15,605 nucleotides of DNA from JBBQUP01 sp038212305 (GTDB lineage: Bacteria > Bacteroidota > Bacteroidia > Bacteroidales > Marinilabiliaceae). The notes below the pieces were generated by a model that was given only the letters and a program-made list of their open reading frames with translations, was not told the origin of the DNA and did no database searches. Within the stretch, counting starts at the first letter, position 1, and each line of letters opens with the position of its first letter. Both the position numbers and the translations under genes were made by a program. The stretch spans positions 1 through 15,605 of the forward strand of contig JBBQUP010000082.1 in assembly GCA_038212305.1 (NCBI GenBank), read 5' to 3'. This document shows positions 13,776-15,605 of this stretch, in pieces.

Positions 13776-15569
13776 ATGGCAAAATTTAATAATCATATTT
13801 TAGTTTGTGCTGGTACTGGTTGCCGAGCATCTGAAAGTGAACAAATTGTAGAGAATTTAAAACTGGCCATCGAAAACAATAACCTCAGCGACGAAGTCCA
13901 AGTAGTTCGTACGGGTTGTTTTGGTTTTTGTGAAAAAGGACCAGTCGTTAAAATGATTCCCGACAATACGTTCTATGTACAAGTAACGCCTGGCGATGCC
14001 GATGAGTTAATTGGTGAGCATTTGGTAAAAGGTCGTCAGGTTCAGCGATTGCTTTATACCGATCCGGAAACAAAAAAAATGGTGACCGAATCGAAAGACA
14101 TGGGTTTCTATAAAAAGCAAATTCGTATTGCATTAAGAAACTGTGGATTCATCAACCCCGAAAACATTGATGAGTACATTGCTCGCGATGGCTACAGTGC
14201 TTTAGGAAAAGCCTTAACCGAAATGACGCCTGAGCAAGTTATCAAAGACATTATAGATTCAGGCTTACGTGGTCGCGGTGGTGGTGGTTTCCCAACTGGT
14301 TTAAAATGGGATATAACCCGCAAAGTAAAAGCCGATCAGAAATATGTGGTTTGTAATGCCGACGAGGGCGACCCAGGAGCATTTATGGATCGTTCGATTC
14401 TTGAAGGTGATCCACACTCGGTACTTGAGGCCATGGCCATTAACGGTTATTGTACCGATGCCAGCAAAGGTTTAATTTATATTCGTGCTGAGTATCCATT
14501 GGCCATTGAGCGTTTAAAAATTGCCATTAAGCAAGCTCGCGAATATGGGTTGCTAGGAAATCATATTTTTGGAACCGATTTCTGTTTCGATATTGAGCTT
14601 CGCTATGGTGCTGGTGCATTTGTGTGCGGCGAGGAGACTTCGTTGATTCACTCGATGGAAGGATTACGCGGCGAGCCAACAGTTAAGCCTCCATTCCCTA
14701 GTGAGAGTGGTTACAAAGGCAAACCAACCAACGTAAACAATGTTGAAACCTATGCCAACATCCCTGTTATTCTTTTAAAAGGATCGAAATGGTTTAGCGC
14801 CATTGGAACCGAAAAAAGCAAAGGAACAAAAGTATTTGCACTTGCTGGAAAAGTAAATAACGTAGGATTGATTGAGGTTCCAATGGGAACAACACTACGC
14901 GAAGTAATTTTCGATATTGGTGGTGGCATTAAAGATGGCAAGAAATTTAAAGCCGTTCAAACCGGTGGTCCATCGGGCGGTTGTTTAACCGAAAAACATT
15001 TAGATCTTCCCATTGATTACGATAGCTTGATTGGTGTTGGATCGATGATGGGATCGGGTGGAATGATTGTGATGGACGAGGATGACTGTATGGTATCGAT
15101 TGCCAAGTTTTACCTCGAATTTACAGTAGAAGAGTCTTGCGGTAAATGTGCACCTTGCCGAATTGGCAACAAACGCTTACATGAAATGCTCGACAAAATC
15201 ACTCAAGGTAAAGCCACCGAAGAAGATTTAACCCGAATGCGTAACTTAGGAAATGTTATTAAGGACACTTCACTTTGCGGCTTAGGACAAACTTCGCCAA
15301 ACCCAATTTTATCAACCTTGGATAATTTTTGGGATGAATACATGGCACACGTTAAAGAAGGCAAATGCCCCGCAGGACAATGTAAAGCATTAATGCAATA
15401 TGTTATTGATGCTGATAAATGTGTTGGCTGTACGCTTTGCTCACGCGTTTGTCCGGTTGATGCCATCTCTGGAGAGAAAAAACTAGCTCACCTGATTGAT
15501 TCTGCAACATGTATCAAATGTGGTGCTTGTATGGAGAAATGTAAGTTTGGTGCCATTAGTGTGCAGTAA
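13776..15569 (+). CDS. hydB: HydB-type NADH-binding subunit of bifurcating [FeFe]-hydrogenase
   Basis: A 597-residue complete HydB/NuoF-like flavoprotein. Domains in order: thioredoxin-like [2Fe-2S] domain (Cys11, Cys16, Cys48, Cys52); NuoF core with the FMN/NADH-binding glycine-rich GRGGGGFPTG (about 165-174) and NADEGDPGAF (about 191-200); SLBB-like region (about 345-400); [4Fe-4S] site of Cys455, 458, 461 (CGKCAPC) and Cys501; a CPAGQC pair (531, 536); and a C-terminal 2[4Fe-4S] ferredoxin domain (Cys549, 552, 555, 559 and 579, 582, 585, 589). The C-terminal ferredoxins distinguish it from respiratory NuoF and are typical of HydB and related bifurcating enzymes. It accepts or gives electrons to NAD(H) in the cytoplasmic complex. 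The catalytic subunit HydA should follow outside the window, where only 36 bases remain. Confidence 0.92.
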   Translation: MAKFNNHILVCAGTGCRASESEQIVENLKLAIENNNLSDEVQVVRTGCFGFCEKGPVVKMIPDNTFYVQVTPGDADELIGEHLVKGRQVQRLLYTDPETKKMVTESKDMGFYKKQIRIALRNCGFINPENIDEYIARDGYSALGKALTEMTPEQVIKDIIDSGLRGRGGGGFPTGLKWDITRKVKADQKYVVCNADEGDPGAFMDRSILEGDPHSVLEAMAINGYCTDASKGLIYIRAEYPLAIERLKIAIKQAREYGLLGNHIFGTDFCFDIELRYGAGAFVCGEETSLIHSMEGLRGEPTVKPPFPSESGYKGKPTNVNNVETYANIPVILLKGSKWFSAIGTEKSKGTKVFALAGKVNNVGLIEVPMGTTLREVIFDIGGGIKDGKKFKAVQTGGPSGGCLTEKHLDLPIDYDSLIGVGSMMGSGGMIVMDEDDCMVSIAKFYLEFTVEESCGKCAPCRIGNKRLHEMLDKITQGKATEEDLTRMRNLGNVIKDTSLCGLGQTSPNPILSTLDNFWDEYMAHVKEGKCPAGQCKALMQYVIDADKCVGCTLCSRVCPVDAISGEKKLAHLIDSATCIKCGACMEKCKFGAISVQ

Positions 15570-15605
15570 TTCACTGGGGTTGAATAATTGAAAATCAAAT
15601 TTTAA

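Noticed and set aside
13776..15569. NuoF of respiratory complex I
   Set aside because: The N-terminal [2Fe-2S] domain and C-terminal 2[4Fe-4S] ferredoxin, plus the hydrogenase-like neighbours and no other nuo genes, fit HydB instead.

Overview
The window looks like a piece of an anaerobic Bacteroidota chromosome, probably Bacteroidales/Marinilabiliales-like. This is inferred from the protein families present (DUF4914, a RemB/Wzi-like barrel, an ISXO2-type transposase end), low G+C content, and starts that mostly lack Shine-Dalgarno sites. No taxonomic search could be run.

Region 1 (1-5547) is a mixed segment. It holds the 3' end of an IS1595/ISXO2-type transposase, a DUF4914 protein with an HPr-kinase-like P-loop followed by a clear intrinsic terminator, and a small DUF2721 membrane protein. 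Convergent to that is a secreted PhoA-type alkaline phosphatase, with a divergently transcribed RemB/Wzi-like outer-membrane barrel beyond it.

Region 2 (5643-15569) is one long, tightly packed plus-strand cluster around an electron-bifurcating [FeFe]-hydrogenase and its presumed sensory/regulatory apparatus. In order: a thioredoxin-fold [2Fe-2S] protein; a HydS-like putative sensory [FeFe]-hydrogenase with PAS domain; a SpoIIE-type PP2C phosphatase with an unassigned C-terminal domain; a DRTGG-like protein; an RsbW/RsbT-type ATPase; a second, shorter hydrogenase-like protein; a second DRTGG-like protein; a PHP phosphoesterase fused to a GHKL ATPase; a second thioredoxin-fold protein with only three of the usual four cysteines; and a complete HydB/NuoF-like flavoprotein subunit. 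The catalytic HydA is expected just past the right edge. No full-length NuoE/HydC is present.

The cluster is split once, between the phosphatase and the first DRTGG gene, by a 550-bp non-coding stretch. This contains a 311-bp MITE-like element with perfect 15-bp terminal inverted repeats, a 6-bp target duplication and nested palindromes.

Working model (inference): the HydS-like protein senses H2 or redox state through a modified H-cluster and PAS domain. The phosphatase and the RsbW-like kinase then form a serine phosphorylation switch that controls the HydABC-type hydrogenase. No STAS antagonist or sigma factor is encoded here, so the phospho-target is unknown; the two DRTGG proteins and the second hydrogenase-like protein are candidates. 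Cluster composition resembles known bifurcating-hydrogenase loci of Thermotoga and Clostridia. The PHP-ATPase fusion, the two differently altered H-cluster proteins, the phosphatase C-terminal domain and the MITE are the most interesting points.
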